Source: Pseudomonas sp. KU26590 (GTDB taxonomy: Bacteria > Pseudomonadota > Gammaproteobacteria > Pseudomonadales > Pseudomonadaceae). From it: a stretch of 64,000 bases of DNA. Shown here in pieces: positions 63,153 through 64,000 of the stretch. The stretch's first letter is position 1; each line of letters begins with the position of its first letter. Under the pieces are notes generated by a model. The model ran no database searches, had not been told where the DNA came from, and saw only the letters and a program-made list of their open reading frames with translations. The DNA is taken from contig NZ_CP110644.1 of NCBI RefSeq assembly GCF_026153515.1, positions 1,827,501 to 1,891,500 on the forward strand, in the 5' to 3' direction. A program made the translations under genes and the position numbers.

Positions 63153-63581
63153 ATGCTGACGTTCAACAAGCTCTTTCTGGCGCTGGCGTTTCTTGGCAGC
63201 AGCGCGGCGGCGCAAGCGGCTGATGGCAACGCGGACGTGTCCCGCACCGATTTCGGCAAGAACACCGAACGCGCCGACCGCCTCAACGGCCTGCGTCGCA
63301 GCATTGCCAGCAGCACTCAGGTCGGCAGCTGGAGCCAGACGTTCAGCCAGCAACCTGTGGATGATCCCTACGCCGCCGGCTACGGAAATCTCACCGCCCG
63401 TGTCAACGGTGTGAGCGTGCAAACGGGCACTCTTGCGGCCGCTGACACCCCGCAGATGTCCTTGCCGAGTACGACTAGACTGTTCGAGGCCAGCCCACCG
63501 GTCCGCACGCTGCAGCAACCGTCTTCGCTGAGCTTGAGCGAGAGTCAGCACACTTATTTACCCGTCCACCACGTTTTGTAA
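63153..63581 (+). CDS. Small exported protein of unknown function
   Basis: A 142-residue protein with a signal peptide (NKLFLALAFLGSSAAAQA, cut before ADGN). The mature part is polar (RTDFGKNTERADRLNGLRRS, VGSWSQTFSQQPVDDPYAAG) with no motif I can name. GGAGGA precedes the ATG at good spacing. It lies 143 bases before phoP on the same strand and could belong to the PhoP regulon, but nothing in the sequence proves this. Confidence 0.6.
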   Translation: MLTFNKLFLALAFLGSSAAAQAADGNADVSRTDFGKNTERADRLNGLRRSIASSTQVGSWSQTFSQQPVDDPYAAGYGNLTARVNGVSVQTGTLAAADTPQMSLPSTTRLFEASPPVRTLQQPSSLSLSESQHTYLPVHHVL

Positions 63582-63724
63582 GCCGCCAGCCTGTTTTTCG
63601 CGGTGTCTGGATTGCACAATCGCTGCCGGGCTCGTCACACTGCACGCGCTCGGCAGCGTCGTTGAGAACTCTTTAAGCAAGAGAATCACGAAACGAGGGG
63701 TATGCCTTTGCCTGGGAGAGCGTC

Positions 63725-64000
63725 ATGAAATTGCTGGTTGTCGAAGATGAAGCCCTGCTGCGTCACCACCTGCAGACCCGCCTGACCGAAAGCGGTCACG
63801 TCGTCGAAGCGGTGGGCAACGCTGAGGAAGCGTTGTATCAGGCGGGCCAGTTCAACCACGATCTGGCGGTCATCGACCTGGGCTTGCCGGGTGTCGGCGG
63901 TCTCGACCTGATCCGTCAACTGCGCGTGCAGAACAAGGCGTTCCCGATCCTCATCCTGACCGCGCGCGGCAACTGGCAGGACAAAGTCGAAGGCCTGGCT
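63725..64000 (+). CDS. phoP: Response regulator PhoP, 5' part (runs off the window)
   Basis: The first 92 residues of an OmpR-family regulator, cut by the window end. MKLLVVEDEALLRHHLQTRL and DLAVIDLGLPGVGGLDLIR (phospho-acceptor Asp near residue 51), then PILILTARGNWQDKVEG, are nearly the P. aeruginosa PhoP sequence as I remember it. PhoP-PhoQ senses low magnesium and cationic peptides and controls lipid A changes. phoQ is expected beyond the window. Confidence 0.88.
   Translation, partial: MKLLVVEDEALLRHHLQTRLTESGHVVEAVGNAEEALYQAGQFNHDLAVIDLGLPGVGGLDLIRQLRVQNKAFPILILTARGNWQDKVEGLA

Overview
The window is a Pseudomonas chromosome segment, most likely from the fluorescens/syringae lineage. 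The evidence is a PhoP-type regulator at the right edge, a class Ia NrdA with two N-terminal ATP-cones, a malic enzyme, RstAB-like and FhuF genes, and very abundant Pseudomonas-type REP palindromes of the GTAGGA...GGCTT class. No rRNA, tRNA or CRISPR array was seen.

Layout. 1-25 kb is ordinary core and accessory chromosome: YihY membrane protein, peptide deformylase, a periplasmic methyltransferase, a fatty acid desaturase, two orphan substrate-binding proteins, an orphan FecI-type sigma factor, acetyltransferases, a yeast-type cytosine deaminase, a DapF-like protein with both catalytic cysteines replaced by serine, two LysE exporters, a PQQ sugar dehydrogenase, a TonB receptor followed by an MFS transporter, a small LuxR-type regulator, and a MASE2-GGDEF diguanylate cyclase. 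23.9-31.3 kb is a catabolic regulon: malic enzyme, hydratase, MFS transporter, class-V aminotransferase, a GntR/FadR regulator and an SHMT-like PLP enzyme. Three near-identical palindromes (ATTTTGAATTCAAAAT type) lie before malic enzyme, before the aminotransferase operon and over the regulator's own start codon.

31.7-46.4 kb is a defence island: an Mrr-like nuclease, then Dcm methylase, Vsr mismatch endonuclease, a Z1 helicase-like ATPase, a PD-(D/E)XK protein, a MORC-type GHKL ATPase and two unknown proteins in a tightly overlapping operon. An IS5-family element with a CTAG target duplication and a MvaI/BcnI-type restriction endonuclease follow. Dcm, Vsr and MvaI families all act on CCWGG or its deamination product. 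The island therefore reads as a CCWGG restriction-modification system fused to a MORC/Z1 module.

46.4-52.2 kb holds nrdB and nrdA, separated by a FicTA toxin-antitoxin pair, with candidate NrdR and DnaA sites upstream. 52.9-54.4 kb is a 12-copy tandem array of a ~133-bp unit made from two different REP families. It is followed by an rstA-rstB-fhuF operon and a convergent phosphopantetheinyl transferase. 58.4-63.0 kb is a second, ~430-bp macro-repeat array. An IS3-family element sits precisely inside one of its REPs (3-bp duplication GCT), and that element is itself split by a second IS3-family element. The window ends with a small secreted protein and the start of phoP.
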